This document shows, piece by piece, positions 42,591 through 52,789 of a stretch of 64,000 nucleotides of DNA. Position 1 is the stretch's first letter; each line of letters starts with the position of its first letter. The DNA comes from Callorhinus ursinus (taxonomy: Eukaryota; Chordata; Mammalia; Carnivora; Otariidae), in contig NW_020313044.1 in the NCBI RefSeq assembly GCF_003265705.1, forward strand, positions 2,685,223 through 2,749,222. The letters are read 5' to 3'. Made by a program: the position numbers and the translations under genes. The notes below the pieces were generated by a model. The model was not told the origin of the DNA. It saw only the letters and a program-made list of their open reading frames with translations, and did no database searches.

Positions 42591-42867
42591 GCATCAGACT
42601 GCGGTGAGATCACTGAAGCACTCTCCCTTGGCCTGGTCCCACCTTTTGGGGGTGCCCAAGAGGGGGGCGTCCCCCTGCAGACAGCACTCGGCTCAGAAAG
42701 GCGCTGGGTCAGCCCCCTCCCACCTGGGCTGCCTCTCTCTTGGGGGTGGGAGGGTCCCCCAGCCCACCTGGGGACTGACAAGTGAGGGGAGGGCTGGCGG
42801 GAGGCGGTGGAGCTGTGGCAGAGGAGAGGGGAGCCAAAGGTTGGCCGGAGTGGGGGAGAGCTGGCCT

Positions 42868-42904
42868 GGGGGGGGGGCGGCTGAGTCGGGGGGGGGGGGG
42901 GGAG
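42868..42904. repeat. Two long G-runs
   Basis: G-runs of about 10 and 15 bases within 37 bp, potentially G-quadruplex forming, immediately before a TATA-containing block. Confidence 0.85.
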
Positions 42905-43035
42905 GCTGTCGTGCTATAAATACCTCCCAGGTAACAGGACCCGTAAATGAAGGGAGGGAATTAGTCACATTCCGCGGCGCCTGGGAGAGAGGACAGGGAG
43001 CAATGACCTGAATCCATGGAAGGGAAAAAATTAGG
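42905..43035. promoter_or_regulatory. Candidate element with TATA-like box
   Basis: TATAAATA (42915-42922) is followed by 'cccaggtaacaggacccgta', 'gagggaattagtcacattcc', 'gcaatgacctgaatcc'. Varied and unique between two G-runs (the second at 43043). It may be a conserved element or a small promoter. Confidence 0.35.
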
Positions 43036-43044
43036 CTAACCTTG

Positions 43045-43890
43045 GGGGGGGGGGTTGGTTAGGGCTGGATACTGGGCCTCCTCAGAGGGGTGCCCTGGAC
43101 TCCATATGCTGGACAGGGTCCAGGAAGGAATAATCTTGGCAGGAGGGGTCTGGAAGGGACAGCTTTCTACCCCATGCCCAGATGTGTGAGGGGCTCCTTT
43201 CTTCTCAAGGATTCCCTGGCCTCTCTCACAAAGTCAATCCTATTCCTCTTGGAAGTTCTTCCTGGGGTCTATCTAGACTTGGTCTTTCTTCATGTCCCTC
43301 TGAAGCGTGTTCCCATTTGCTGCCCTCCTGAAGCCCTTGCTCTCCCTGAAGCCCCGGCCTTATCATGCATCTACCTCTGTCATTCCCTGGGTTCCTGGTT
43401 CAGGCATAAGGTTCTTTGCTTGGGAAGGCAAGAAGGATGTGTCCTGCTTCCTCTCTGGACCCCACTGTTGGGGCTGGGTCCACTTGTCCCTCCCTGGGCC
43501 GATGACCATGGCCTGCTCTCCAGTCCCCCAGCCCCCCTCCCCTTGGTTGCCAGAGCCAACAGTCCATACGTGTCCTCCCTTGCCCACACTTTCTCCACTC
43601 CTCTAGGAATGGAGTCCAGGCCCCTTGGCTTGCATGTTGAGCCTGCTGGATCCGCCTTCAGGCTGCTTGCTAACCACATCTGCACCTGCTCTCCCTCACA
43701 TCCAGCCCGCCACTCTCAATCCTACAGGTCTTTGCATGGACTGGCCTTTCAGTTGAGGGCGCCTCCCCTGGCTCTGCCTGGCCGACTTGAGTTTGCTCCC
43801 AGGCCCCAGGTTCTGATTCTCCCAGCTGCCTCCCCAGCTGAGTTGGGTCCTCCCTCATCTATGCTCTGGAAACACTTCTGGCAGGGGGAG
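43045..43890 (+). mobile_element. Diverged L2-like stretch
   Basis: Words such as 'ccacatctgcacctgctctc', 'aggtctttgcatggactggc' and 'gaagttcttcctggggtcta' recall plus-strand L2, but order and identity are weak. The longest open frame of the window (43090-43965, 291 codons) lies here and runs on into a MIR; see rejected items. Confidence 0.35.
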
Positions 43891-43894
43891 TGTG

Positions 43895-44100
43895 GGAAAG
43901 TGGTTAAGATCCAAACGGGAAGGCCAGCCCTGCCTCATACTATGCAGCCTCTGGTGAATAAATGAGTTCTCCTATGCCTCAGTTTCCTCATCTGTAAAAA
44001 GGGGTTCTCACAGTGGCCTCCCAAGGGTGGTAAACTTCGGGTGAGCCCCTACATGAGGAGGGCTTAACACACAGTCAGTGGGTAGCTGTTGTTGGGGTCA
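43895..44100 (+). mobile_element. MIR SINE
   Basis: 'gggaaagtggttaagatcca', 'tatgcctcagtttcctcatc', 'tgtaaaaaggggttctcaca', 'acacacagtcagtgggtagc'. Nearly full length. Confidence 0.88.
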
Positions 44101-44149
44101 CAGTATCGATCGCACTGTTTCTGTGTCTGTCTCCTCTGTGGGCTGTGAG

Positions 44150-44650
44150 ATGGGGGGGGTGGTGGCGCTGCGTCCCCGTGTGACTCGTCGGCGAAGCCGC
44201 AGTGGCCAGCTCGCGCCTGGCACTGAGACGGTCGGCAAATGTTTGCTGAATTAATGAGTGGGGGCTGCAGGGAGGGCTTGGGCTGCAGTTCCGCCTGGGC
44301 TGCTGCAGCTGGGGCGCCTGTGTACATGTGTGTGCGGTGGGAGCGTGAGTGAGGGGTGTCTGTGGGTGGGGGAGCCGTATCTGTGTCCCGTCCCGGGGGT
44401 CTGGCGGCGCCGTGGGCAGCCTGGCGCGCCCGCTCCCTGGGGTTCCCGCCCAGCGCCTGCCTGGCTGCGGGACCCCGTTGCCAGGAGCAGTCAGGATGCG
44501 GCAGCGTCTCCATGGCAACGCGGCATCTCGAGCCGCGCGCCGCCCTCCCCCGGCGCCCCGCTGTGGGCAGGAGGCCGAGCCTGGCAGCCCCTCCCGGCCC
44601 AGCAGCCAGCAAGCTGGGCCAGGAGGCCGAAGCCTGGTGGGAGGGACTGA
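44150..44650. promoter_or_regulatory. CpG island with RFX X-box-like site
   Basis: CpG-dense by eye from about 44160. GTCTCCATGGCAAC (44506-44519) matches the RFX X-box palindrome with one off-consensus base, and a half site GTTGCCAGG lies at 44477. Such sites are common in promoters of ciliary genes. Overlapping 246-codon minus and 161-codon plus frames lack domains. No splice-linked exon is visible, so promoter status is a guess. Confidence 0.45.
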
Positions 44651-44939
44651 GGAGGGGGCTCCTTATTTTTCTAGAGATGAGGGCCTGACCTGTCTTTACT
44701 TCCCTCTCCATCTGGGGGAGGTAGACAGCATGAGGGCTCTGTCCTCTGTCCTCTGTCCGTGTGCAGCGCCCCCTTCCCCCTTCTGGCCAGGAAATCAGGA
44801 ACAAGTCCTAGTCAGGGCAGGAGACCCTCACTAGGCAAGGGACATCTCTGATCTAAGTCCTGTCTGTGAACATGACACAATGATCCAGGTTCAAGGGGCT
44901 GTTGTGAGGGGGCACTGAGGTCCTACTGGGGAAGTGCCA

Positions 44940-45510
44940 TCCTGGTCCATGGTATGAGTGCAAGCCTGGTGACTTCCAGTACCTACCCGTTGTCCACCAG
45001 AATCCCCACTTCTTACCGATAATGCCCAAGTCCCCAGTACCTTCCAAGAACTGTCCTAATGGCCCTTTACCCTCTCGGTCATGCCATATCCCCAAAACCC
45101 ACTCAAAGCTTCCCACTGTGGGCTCACTGACACCCCCAGTTCCCATCCAGTGCCTCTTGTACTCCCCCAACATCTTTCCAGTGCCTCCCAATACTTCCAA
45201 GTACCCACTTGCTGTCTAATTGTTGTCCACTCTCCCCTTATGCTTACTTAGTATTTTCAAATATCCATTTAGCACCCTCCCCAATTACTATCCAGTAACC
45301 ATATGGTGCTTTCCTTCCAGTTTAGGCTTGGTGCCCCTTAATATTCCCCAGAGATGACCCACTGCCCCTAGTACCTGCCTCGTGGCCCCTAGTGCCCTTG
45401 TTATTCACCCAGTATCTTGCATAGCCAGTGTGGATCCCAGTACCTCCCCGGTACTCCTGTTCACGCAGTGTCACTACAACCTCAGTCTGCCCAGTACCTA
45501 CCCCGCTCCG
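44940..45510. repeat. Highly diverged minisatellite of CCAGTACCT-type units
   Basis: The word family CCAGTACCT/CCAGTGCCT/CTAGTACCT recurs every roughly 15-40 bp (for example near 44977, 45035, 45137, 45178, 45292, 45366, 45449, 45496) with TACCC or GTCC linkers. This looks like an old tandem array with indel-rich units. On the minus strand it yields a Gly/Trp-rich open frame (45200-44853) as a by-product. Confidence 0.55.
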
Positions 45511-45559
45511 CTTCCTAGTAAAGCCCCCTTATCCCCCTGCTCCCCTACTCCCCTAGCCC

Positions 45560-45860
45560 CATCTCCGCCAGACCGCAGTGCTCGCTGAGCCCAGGAGGGG
45601 GCGCACGAACGGTCAGCCAAAGACGGAAGCTCGGGGCGCGGCCGGGGTGGAGGTCGAGGGGCTGCATCCGAGGCTCTTGTCTTACGGAGCCTAAGTCCAA
45701 ACCCGGGATGGGGCTGCATTTCGGGGGAGTCCTGCCAGGAGGGACGCCCCCCCCCCCCCGGCCCCATCCTCTGTTAGCCCCGCCGGGTCCATCGCCACAG
45801 CCGTCGTGGCTTCGGCTCTGGGAGGGGGCGCGCGCCCTCTGGTGGCCACAAGGCAGCGCA
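45560..45860. promoter_or_regulatory. CpG-rich block with convergent CTCF-like pair
   Basis: CCAGGAGGGGGCGCA (45591-45605, plus) and, on the minus strand, TGGCCACCAGAGGGCGCGC (45848-45830) are good CTCF core matches that point toward each other across about 225 bp of CpG-rich sequence. The second is nearly consensus. A C-run lies at 45747-45759. Confidence 0.5.
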
Positions 45861-45864
45861 GCTC

Positions 45865-46460
45865 TCTGGGTTGCTGCGTGGGGACAGGGAGATGCGTTCC
45901 TTCCCCCCCCTCTTCCCGCGTCCTAGTTTACTGGGCCTGTCCTTGAGCTGCTACGCAGAGGGGTTGGGCGGGGCCGGGGGGGGAGCGGAGCGTTGGGGTT
46001 ACTGGCAGTCCAGCCCCCTCTCTGGGGGCAAGACAGAGGGACTGGAGCTTGGGATGAAGGGAGAATACTGGTTAGGGAGCTTGGGACTGAGGGTCCCTGA
46101 AAAGGGCCTGTGGGAGCTGGATGGTGGGGAGGGGGAGGGGGGCACTGAGCCTGCCAGGAGGTGGGTCTCTACTCGTGGATCAGCAGTCTGGGCTTTTATC
46201 CTCGTGTGCTGCCTGCAGAAGGGTGGGGGATCCCGCGGGCATGGTGGTAGGGTGAGGCATCTCCAGTCCAAGCCTGGCAGATCCTGCCCGGCCCTAAATC
46301 CACAGCATTGGCATCTGCTTTGACCTACTCCCAAGTGACCCCATTATGGCCTCCGCCCACCTGCCTGCACCTGTTCCCTAATCTTCCGCAGTCCTGGGGG
46401 GGGGGCACCCTCTTCCCCTCCCACAATGTGAGGTTTCCTCTCCTCTGTGTTTTGCGGAAA
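45865..46460. other. Unique G-rich stretch
   Basis: No gene or clear repeat. Confidence 0.4.
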
Positions 46461-46669
46461 TAGATGGAACTACAGCAGGAGGGACCCAGGTTAGACTCCT
46501 GCAGTCCATACTGGATTGGGGTGACCTTGGCCTGTAGGACCGTCCACGGTCAGCTCTGTCATCTCGTGTCCCTATGTGGTCTGGCACTGGGACAGCACTC
46601 AGCGAGCCTCTGCTCAATGGATTAGTGAGTGAAGTCCTTAGAGGTGTCTCCTCCCTCCTCCTCCTCATT

Positions 46670-46745
46670 GCATGGATGGGGAGACTGAGGCACCGAGGAA
46701 GTGAAGAATTATTCCAGGATCGCCAAGAACGGAGGGTTTGGTGGT
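46670..46745 (-). mobile_element. MIR fragment
   Basis: 'gcatggatggggagactgag' and 'gaattattccaggatcgcca'. Confidence 0.65.
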
Positions 46746-46915
46746 GAAGTGATGAAGGGCACCGGCCTGATCTGAGTTTGGTCTCAGTTCTGATACTTGC
46801 TGAAAGAGCTTGACCCACCCCTTCTTTCTAAGCTCAGTTTCCTCATTTATACATGGAGAATAGCCACTCTATCTTCTTCCCAGAATCGTTGTGAGGAATC
46901 TGACGATGCTGCTGC
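46746..46915 (+). mobile_element. MIR SINE
   Basis: 'gaagggcaccggcctgatct', 'aagctcagtttcctcattta', 'cccagaatcgttgtgaggaa'. Confidence 0.75.
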
Positions 46916-46929
46916 TGGGGAGAATTATA

Positions 46930-47045
46930 CTGGTTATAGGCACTGGTGGCTGAGTGCTTTATGCCGGGTGCCATGTTCATTGACTCAGCACGTGAGACCC
47001 AAGACATTATTATCCTGCGTTGACAAAGGCTCAGGGCCTTCCTGA
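46930..47045 (-). mobile_element. MIR fragment
   Basis: 'ctgagtgctttatgccgggt' and 'gacattattatcctgcgttg'. Third MIR in a row. Confidence 0.6.
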
Positions 47046-47730
47046 AGGGGCTCTCAGGAATGACCAGCTCACAGGCAGAATGACAAAGGCCCTACCAGGC
47101 CTGGTGCCAGACTCCAGGCCCCTAGGAGGAGGTCCCCCCTACTAGTGCTTGGGCTGGAGGTGGGGTGAGGGATGAAATGACCTTGGGCTGTCTCCTGTGC
47201 GGTCCTCCCATGTTCCCTAGGCCTGGATCAGATTTCCGGCCTCCAGGAGGGCAGAGGGGGCTAGCTGATGGAAGAAGCATGTGTCCTGGCCTGGGCAGCT
47301 GGACAGAGGGGCCTTGCCCTGGAACCTGGGGCCTTTCCTGCAGAGGGAATATCCAAGAGCAGGAAGGAAGGAAGTGGGGAGGGAGAAAGGATGGGACAGG
47401 CCCCAGCTGGGAGTGAGTTCTGTCCGAGACTGGCCCAGGGAGGGGGCCATCTGCGCTGGCTGGGCTGAGGCTGCTGGGCTTGTCTCCCTGGCTGGGGCTT
47501 GGGTGTGTGTGTGGTGGGGGCGAGGGAAGAGGCTGAGTCTCCTCGTCTGTGTAACAGGTAGAAGAGCACTGCCTTCCTGGGCTGGCTGGGAGTAAACAAT
47601 AAAGTCAGAATGTAAGGGAGGTGGGGCCTGGAACGGAGCAGGTGCCTCAAGTCTCTCAGCTCCTCCTGGCTGCCTGCTCTGGGAGACAATAAATAGCTCA
47701 AACAGACTGCAGGGTTTCCATAGCCTGTGA
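47046..47730. other. Unique non-coding stretch
   Basis: No gene. A 219-codon minus frame (47876-47217) has no domain and ends in an L2. A purine-rich run lies at 47360-47400. Confidence 0.45.
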
Positions 47731-47734
47731 ACCC

Positions 47735-48260
47735 ATACATCCACTCGACAACCACTGCTGAACGCTGGGGCTTTTAGCCTGACTACAAGTCTAGTCCTTG
47801 CCCTTAGAGAGCCCATTGGTGGTGAGGGAAGGGATGTGATGGGGGGAGGCAGGCCAGGCAGTGATGGGGGGAGCATGGGGCCTGTGGCAGGCCAGGGGAG
47901 GTGGCTGACCCAGCCTGGAAGGTGAGAGAAGGCTTCTTGGATGAGGTGATATTCATGTCTGCACCCAAAGGATGACTATGCATTAGCCAGAAGAAGAGAC
48001 GTGGTGGGGAAGAGGGTTCTAGGTAGAGGGAAGGGCCGGTCCTGAGCCCATGGTTCAGGGAGAACTGGGCTATGGCCGCACTGGAAGGTAGGGCAAGGAG
48101 CAGTGGTGGGAGGGAGGCGGGGCCTTGGTGCTCAGGGATAGGGCTGGGGATTTCATCCTCAGGGCGTTGGGGAGCCACAGAAGGTTCTAGGCAGGCATGG
48201 CATGGTGAAAGTTGGAATACGGCCCCATGGAGGGCACTCAGGGCCTCCGTGCTGTGACCT
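47735..48260 (-). mobile_element. L2 LINE fragment
   Basis: Reverse L2 in order: 'gcccttagagagcccattgg', 'gatgaggtgatattcatgtc', 'taggtagagggaagggccgg', 'gaaggtagggcaagg', 'ggcgttggggagccacagaa'. Confidence 0.75.
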
Positions 48261-48539
48261 GCCACCTCTGGGCCCTCATCTCTCATGGCTCCTTTATGGG
48301 GAGCATTTAGGCTGGAGCATCCTAGCCCCCTAGTAACTCCTTAGGTTTTCCTACCCGCTTCTTTGCCAAGGCTCCTCCCCTACCTGGATAAGCCAACACC
48401 TTACTCTGATCACGAAGCCACAGCACAGGGAAAGATCAAGCAACCCACAGTTCCTTTTCCTTTCAGTCCTTCTTACTTATCAGTCAGCCAAAGGTAGAGA
48501 GTGTTGGTAGAATGTGCGCGAATCAAGTGAAATAAGATC

Positions 48540-49145
48540 AATTGAGTTAGTTTGTGCAGTGTTTTCACTGCTCAGGTAAGAATGAAATATGTGGGTATGC
48601 ATAAACTTCAAAATACAAATTGCATAATTTTGATGATTCTGCATACGAGTGCAATGCCCTTATATTTGCATTTTAAAACTGGCATTCACAATATATAGAT
48701 GAATGGTAAAATTAATGCTAGTTGTTTAAATTTTTAATTTTTCTTTACTTAGAATGACATTATATAGCAAATAAACATCATAGCAAATCGAGAGACCACA
48801 TAGGAAAGGAAAAAGCTTTATATATATTTAGGTGTTTTTTTTTTCTTTTAAAGATTTGATTTATTTATTTGAGATAGAACAGGAGCAGGGGGAGGAGCAG
48901 GGGGAGGGGAAGAGGGGCAGGGGAGCGGCAGAGGGAGAGGGAGAACTAGGCTCTCCCCTGATCAGGCTCTGTGGGGCTCCATCCCAGCACCCTGGGATCA
49001 TGACCTGAGCTGAAGGCAGATATTCAACTGACTGAGCCACCCAGAGGCCCCTATATTTAGTTTTATATATGAGTGCCTTGAGTGCATTCCCTTGTTCTTC
49101 GGACAAGGGGCTCCGTATTTGCATTTTGTGCTGGGTCCTGCAGTG
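48540..49145. mobile_element. Unclassified AT-rich repeat relic split by a CAN-SINE
   Basis: 'tatttgcattttaaaactgg', 'aaaattaatgctagttgttt' and, beyond the SINE, 'ggctccgtatttgcattttg' and 'tgctgggtcctgcag'. 'tatttgcatttt' recurs on both sides. It may be a DNA-transposon remnant; family unknown. Confidence 0.35.
48832..49051 (-). mobile_element. CAN-SINE
   Basis: Complete reverse copy with a GGAGCAGGG-rich middle expansion. Short duplication TATATTTAG at 48823-48831 and 49052-49060. Confidence 0.92.
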
Positions 49146-49853
49146 TAACCAGTCCTGGGTGGAAGACACCTCATGTCCCCCTTAGGGTGTGGACCTGTGA
49201 GGGTGAGACCTGGGACTGCCCGCCCTTGGACATTCCCTCTCTGGTGTAGCCAGTGTGGTGGGTCAGGCCTTCCATTCCTGGAGCCCAGGACTGCAGGTTG
49301 GAATGGATGTGCCTCCTTTTGTACAACATACCTCCCAGCTGGTGAAGACCTAAGCCCTCCCTGGGGTCCTGCTCTCTCCTGGTGTGTCACGGTGCAGGCT
49401 TTGGGGCAGTGGAGGAGTTTGGTGGAAGCCAGCCCCCTTAAGCCTGAAGGTGATGCCATCTCTGGCCTTGGAGGGCATCTTCACTGACTACCAAGCTGCC
49501 CTCCAGCCTGGCAAGCCCCGTGGATTCCTGGTTCCTTCCCCTTAAGATGGGGCTACCCAAGGTCAAGGGCTACCGATGGGCCTCAGAAAAAGGCTGTGAA
49601 GAAGCTGGAGGTGGGTTTCTGTCCCCAACTGGGTGAGGGAGAGGAGGGGGGTTCTATCTACTCGGCTTGCTTTTGAGGGATGGAGAAGGGAGGAAGGAAA
49701 ACCCGTTGGCAGGGATCACACCTGGTGGGGGGAGCTAAGGAAGAAAGAGACACCTCAGACTGGGTCCTGGAGGAAGGCAGGGGGGCGTGGGCCCCACAGT
49801 GTGGTTAAGACTCTTTTGGTGTGAATAGACTCTGAGCGGATCTGCAGAGAGAA
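49146..49853. other. Unique non-coding stretch
   Basis: No gene or recognised repeat. Confidence 0.45.
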
Positions 49854-50025
49854 TTTTTTTTTTTTAAAGATTTTATTTATTTGAGAGACAGAGAGAGAGA
49901 GCACAAGTGGGGGAGAAGGAGAAGTAGGGTCCTTGAAGGGCAGGGAGCCTGATGTGGGGCTCGATCCCTGCGATCACGACTGAGCCCAAGGCAGACGTTT
50001 AACTGACTGAGTCACCCACGCGCCC
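49854..50025 (-). mobile_element. CAN-SINE, somewhat diverged
   Basis: Reverse copy. Probable duplication CTGCAGAGAG (from 49842) and CTGCAAAAAG (from 50026), 8/10. Confidence 0.9.
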
Positions 50026-50029
50026 CTGC

Positions 50030-50615
50030 AAAAAGCATTTAGTGCACTTTGAGGTTGCCATTCACAGAAGCTCACTGGTTGAGGAAGAGAGGAGGTTGGT
50101 GAATTGGTGGGGCCTCCCTCCTCTGCCACCAGGATGCCCTCCATCCTCTCTTCGTCTCCCAGGTCTTCCTTCTTTGCTCTCTACCCTGGCTCCCCGCCTC
50201 CTCTCGCTGTTGTTCCTTTAGCACACCTCAGGGACTTTGCTTTTCATTTTGTCTGCAACCCTGGTCTCCCAGATATTTGATGACCGACTTGATTGTTTCT
50301 TGGGCCTTTGTATAAATGTCACCTCCTCCAGGACGGTGTGCCCCCCGGCCCAGCTGACCTGTCTCTGGTGAAGCCACTCTGACATTTCACTGTTCTGTTT
50401 TTCCTCACGGTACTTGAGAGGTGGCGATTTTGTTTACTTGTTTGTTCGGTGTCTTTCTCCCCTCCCCGAAGGCTGTGAGCCTTAAGGCCTTCACCTTGTC
50501 CGTCTGGTTCCCCATGTCCTCAGTGAGTGGCAGCACATAGTAGGTGTGCCCCACAGACACAGCCCTGCTTTGATGGAGTTCCCAGCTTAATGAGTGCGGT
50601 GGGATTGAACAAGCA
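50030..50615 (+). mobile_element. L2 LINE fragment
   Basis: 'cctcagggactttgcttttc', 'aaatgtcacctcctccagga', 'gactttcactgttctg'-like and 'gtggcagcacatagtaggtg' follow L2 order. Confidence 0.7.
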
Positions 50616-50687
50616 AACACATGTTTGCTACATAATTTTTGTTATTTTTAATTGTGGTAAGATACAACATAATCATTTACCATCTTA

Positions 50688-50875
50688 GGGCGCCGGGGTG
50701 GCTCATTTGGTTCTGCCTTCGGCTCGGGTCATGATCCCAGGGTCCTGGGATTGAGCCCCTCATCGGGCTCCCTGCTCAGCGGGGAGCCTGCTTCTCCCTC
50801 TGCCTCTGCCGCTCCCCCTGCTTGTGCGCTCTCCCTCGCTCTCTCAAGTAAATAAATAAAATCTTAAAAAAAAGC
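50688..50875 (+). mobile_element. CAN-SINE in L1
   Basis: Complete plus copy. Duplication TACCATCTTA (50678-50687) and TACCGTCTTA (50876-50885). Confidence 0.95.
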
Positions 50876-51109
50876 TACCGTCTTAAGAATTATTTTTTTA
50901 TCTTAGCTGGTTTTCAGCGTACAGTTCAGCTGTATTAAGCACATTCACACTGTTAGGCAGTCATCACCGCCATCCAGCCCCAGAACTTTTCATTTTGCAG
51001 AATTGAAACTCTGACCCCCTTAAACAGTAACTCCCCATTCCCTCCACTTCCCCAGCCCCCGGCAACCACCATTCTACTTTTTGTCTCTATGAGTTTGACT
51101 ATTCTGTTT

Positions 51110-51311
51110 ATTTATTTATTTATTTTTAAAGATTTTATTTTTTTGACAGAGAGAGACACAGAGAGGGAGGGAACACAAGCAGGGGGAGTGGGAGAGGGAG
51201 AAGCAGGCTTCCCGCCGAGCAGGGAGCCCGATGTGGGGCTCGATCCCAGGACCCTGGGATCATGACCTGAGCCCAAGGCAGACGCTTAACGACTGAGCCA
51301 CCCAGGGGCTC
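51110..51311 (-). mobile_element. CAN-SINE in L1, beside an older SINE
   Basis: Complete reverse copy. Duplication CTATTCTGTTT at 51099-51109 and 51312-51322. Confidence 0.95.
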
Positions 51312-51322
51312 CTATTCTGTTT

Positions 51323-51661
51323 TTTTAAAAAATATTTTATTTTGGGGGCCCCTGGGTGGCTCATTCGGTTGAGCGTCTGCCCTGGGCTCAGGTCATGATC
51401 CTGGAGTCCTGGGATCAAGTCCCGCATCGGGGCGGGTGGGGGGGGGTCCCTGCTCAGCAGGGAGTTTGCTTCTCCCTCTACCCCTCACCCTGCTTGTGCT
51501 CTCTCTCTCTCTCTCTCAAATAAATAAATAAATAAAGTCTTTAAAATAAATAAATAGAATGTTTTAATTTTAGGTAATCTCTATATGCAATGCAGGGCTA
51601 GAACCCACAACCCTGAGATCAAGTGTCCCATGCTCCACAGACTAAGCCAGCCAGGCACCCC
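51323..51661 (-). mobile_element. Older short CAN-SINE, split by a younger one
   Basis: The tail 'ttaaaaaatattttatttt' (51323-51343) and the body 'ggtaatctctatatgcaatg' to 'aagccagccaggcacccc' (51570-51661) are one reverse copy. Its own outer duplication is AGTTTGACTATTCT (before 51106) and AGTTTGAGTATTCT (51663-51676). Confidence 0.85.
51345..51549 (+). mobile_element. CAN-SINE inside an older CAN-SINE
   Basis: Complete plus copy with a private G-rich insertion ('ggggcgggtggggggg' near 51429). Approximate duplication ATATTTTATTTT before and ATGTTTTAATTTT after. Confidence 0.93.
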
Positions 51662-52249
51662 AAGTTTGAGTATTCTAGACAGTTCATATAAGTGGAATTA
51701 TACAATATTTATATTTGTGACTGGCTTATTTCACTTAGCATCATGTCCTCAGGTTCATCCATGTTGTAGCCTATATCAGAATTCCCTTCCTTTTTAAGAC
51801 TGAATAATATATCCATTTTCTGTATATGCCCCATTTCGTTTATCCATTCATCCATTCACGGACACTTGGGTCGCTTCCACCTCTTGGCTATGGTGAATAA
51901 TACTGCTATGAAAGTGGGTGTGCAAAAATCTCTTTGAGACCTTGTTTTCGATTCTTTTGTGTTTATACCCAGAAGTGGAACTGTTGGATGGTATGGTAAT
52001 TTTATTTTTAGCTCTTTGAGGAACCACCATACTGTTTTCCACAGCAGCTGTGCACTCTTACATTCCTACCAATGGTGCACAAGGGTTCTATTCTTTCCAC
52101 AGTCTTGCCAACACTTGTTCTTTTCTTTTCTTTCTTTATTTTTAGTAGTTGTCACACCCTAATGAGTGTGAGGTGGTATCTGTGGCTTTGATTTGCATTT
52201 CGCTAATGATTAGGATACACATTTTGAAGTAAACATGTTTTGAGAGAAT

Positions 52250-52530
52250 GAAGGGGAGGGAGCCTCTTAACTCTGGTGGTCTGGAAGGAGGTAGTATTTG
52301 AATTAAGGAGGCAGCCAGTGGAGGATCTGGAGAGGAAGAACATTTCAGGGGGAAGGACGAGTCAGTGCTGGGGACCTGAAGTGTGAATGAGTGCTGCATA
52401 TTTTCACTGGAGAAATAGTGAACAAATAATGGGCAAGGGAATGGTGGTGGGACCATATGTGGTCTGAGAGGTAGGGAGGGCTTTAGGCCATGGAGAGGAG
52501 TTTATATTTGCAATTTATAGTATGGTCGGT
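52250..52530 (-). mobile_element. L2 LINE fragment
   Basis: 'aaggaggtagtatttgaatt', 'aggaagaacatttcaggggg', 'gctttaggccatggagagga', 'gtttatatttgcaatt' match reverse L2 order. Confidence 0.7.
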
Positions 52531-52599
52531 TTCCTTAAGTCCTGGGGAGGAGGGGAGACACAGGCGACAGAGGGATTGATGGACGAAAAATGGGCTGAT

Positions 52600-52725
52600 T
52601 GGGCGGTGGTGTTGCTGTGTGTAGGAGGACAGTGCGTGTGCTCCGGGGCATGGGGCTTGTGGCTGTGTGCACGTGTATGCACATGGAGGCCTGACGTATG
52701 TGGGTGCGTGTGTGTGTGTGGGCAC
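52600..52725. repeat. Degenerate TG-rich tract
   Basis: GTGTG words without fixed period. Confidence 0.7.
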
Positions 52726-52789
52726 CCCCAGAAGCTTAGGATCACTGTGTGATCTGTCTCGAGAATGTACTGTGTCTACTTCCCTCTGG

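Larger units (their letters stand above)
50620..52232 (-). mobile_element. L1 LINE, ORF2 3' part, with three or more SINE insertions
   Basis: Plus-strand text is the reverse complement of an old mammalian L1: 'cccattccctccacttcccc', 'catcatgtcctcaggttcat', 'tccacctcttggctatggtg', 'tttatacccagaagtggaac', 'aggaaccaccatactgtttt', 'gatttgcatttcgctaatga'. On the minus strand 52042-51848 gives a 64-codon remnant of the ORF2 C-terminal region, shifted and stopped. CAN-SINEs interrupt it at 50688, 51110, 51321 and 51345. Confidence 0.92.

Noticed and set aside
43090..43965. 291-codon plus-strand open frame, longest in the window
   Set aside because: It crosses a diverged L2-like stretch and ends inside a MIR (from about 43895). 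It has no recognisable domain, and its Leu/Pro/Ser-rich makeup fits chance translation of pyrimidine-rich DNA.
44064..44804. 246-codon minus-strand open frame
   Set aside because: It spans a CpG island and part of a MIR; long frames are common in GC-rich DNA. Overlapping plus frames of similar length argue against coding.
47217..47876. 219-codon minus-strand open frame
   Set aside because: Its 5' part lies in a reverse L2 and the rest is unique Pro/Ser-rich chance sequence.
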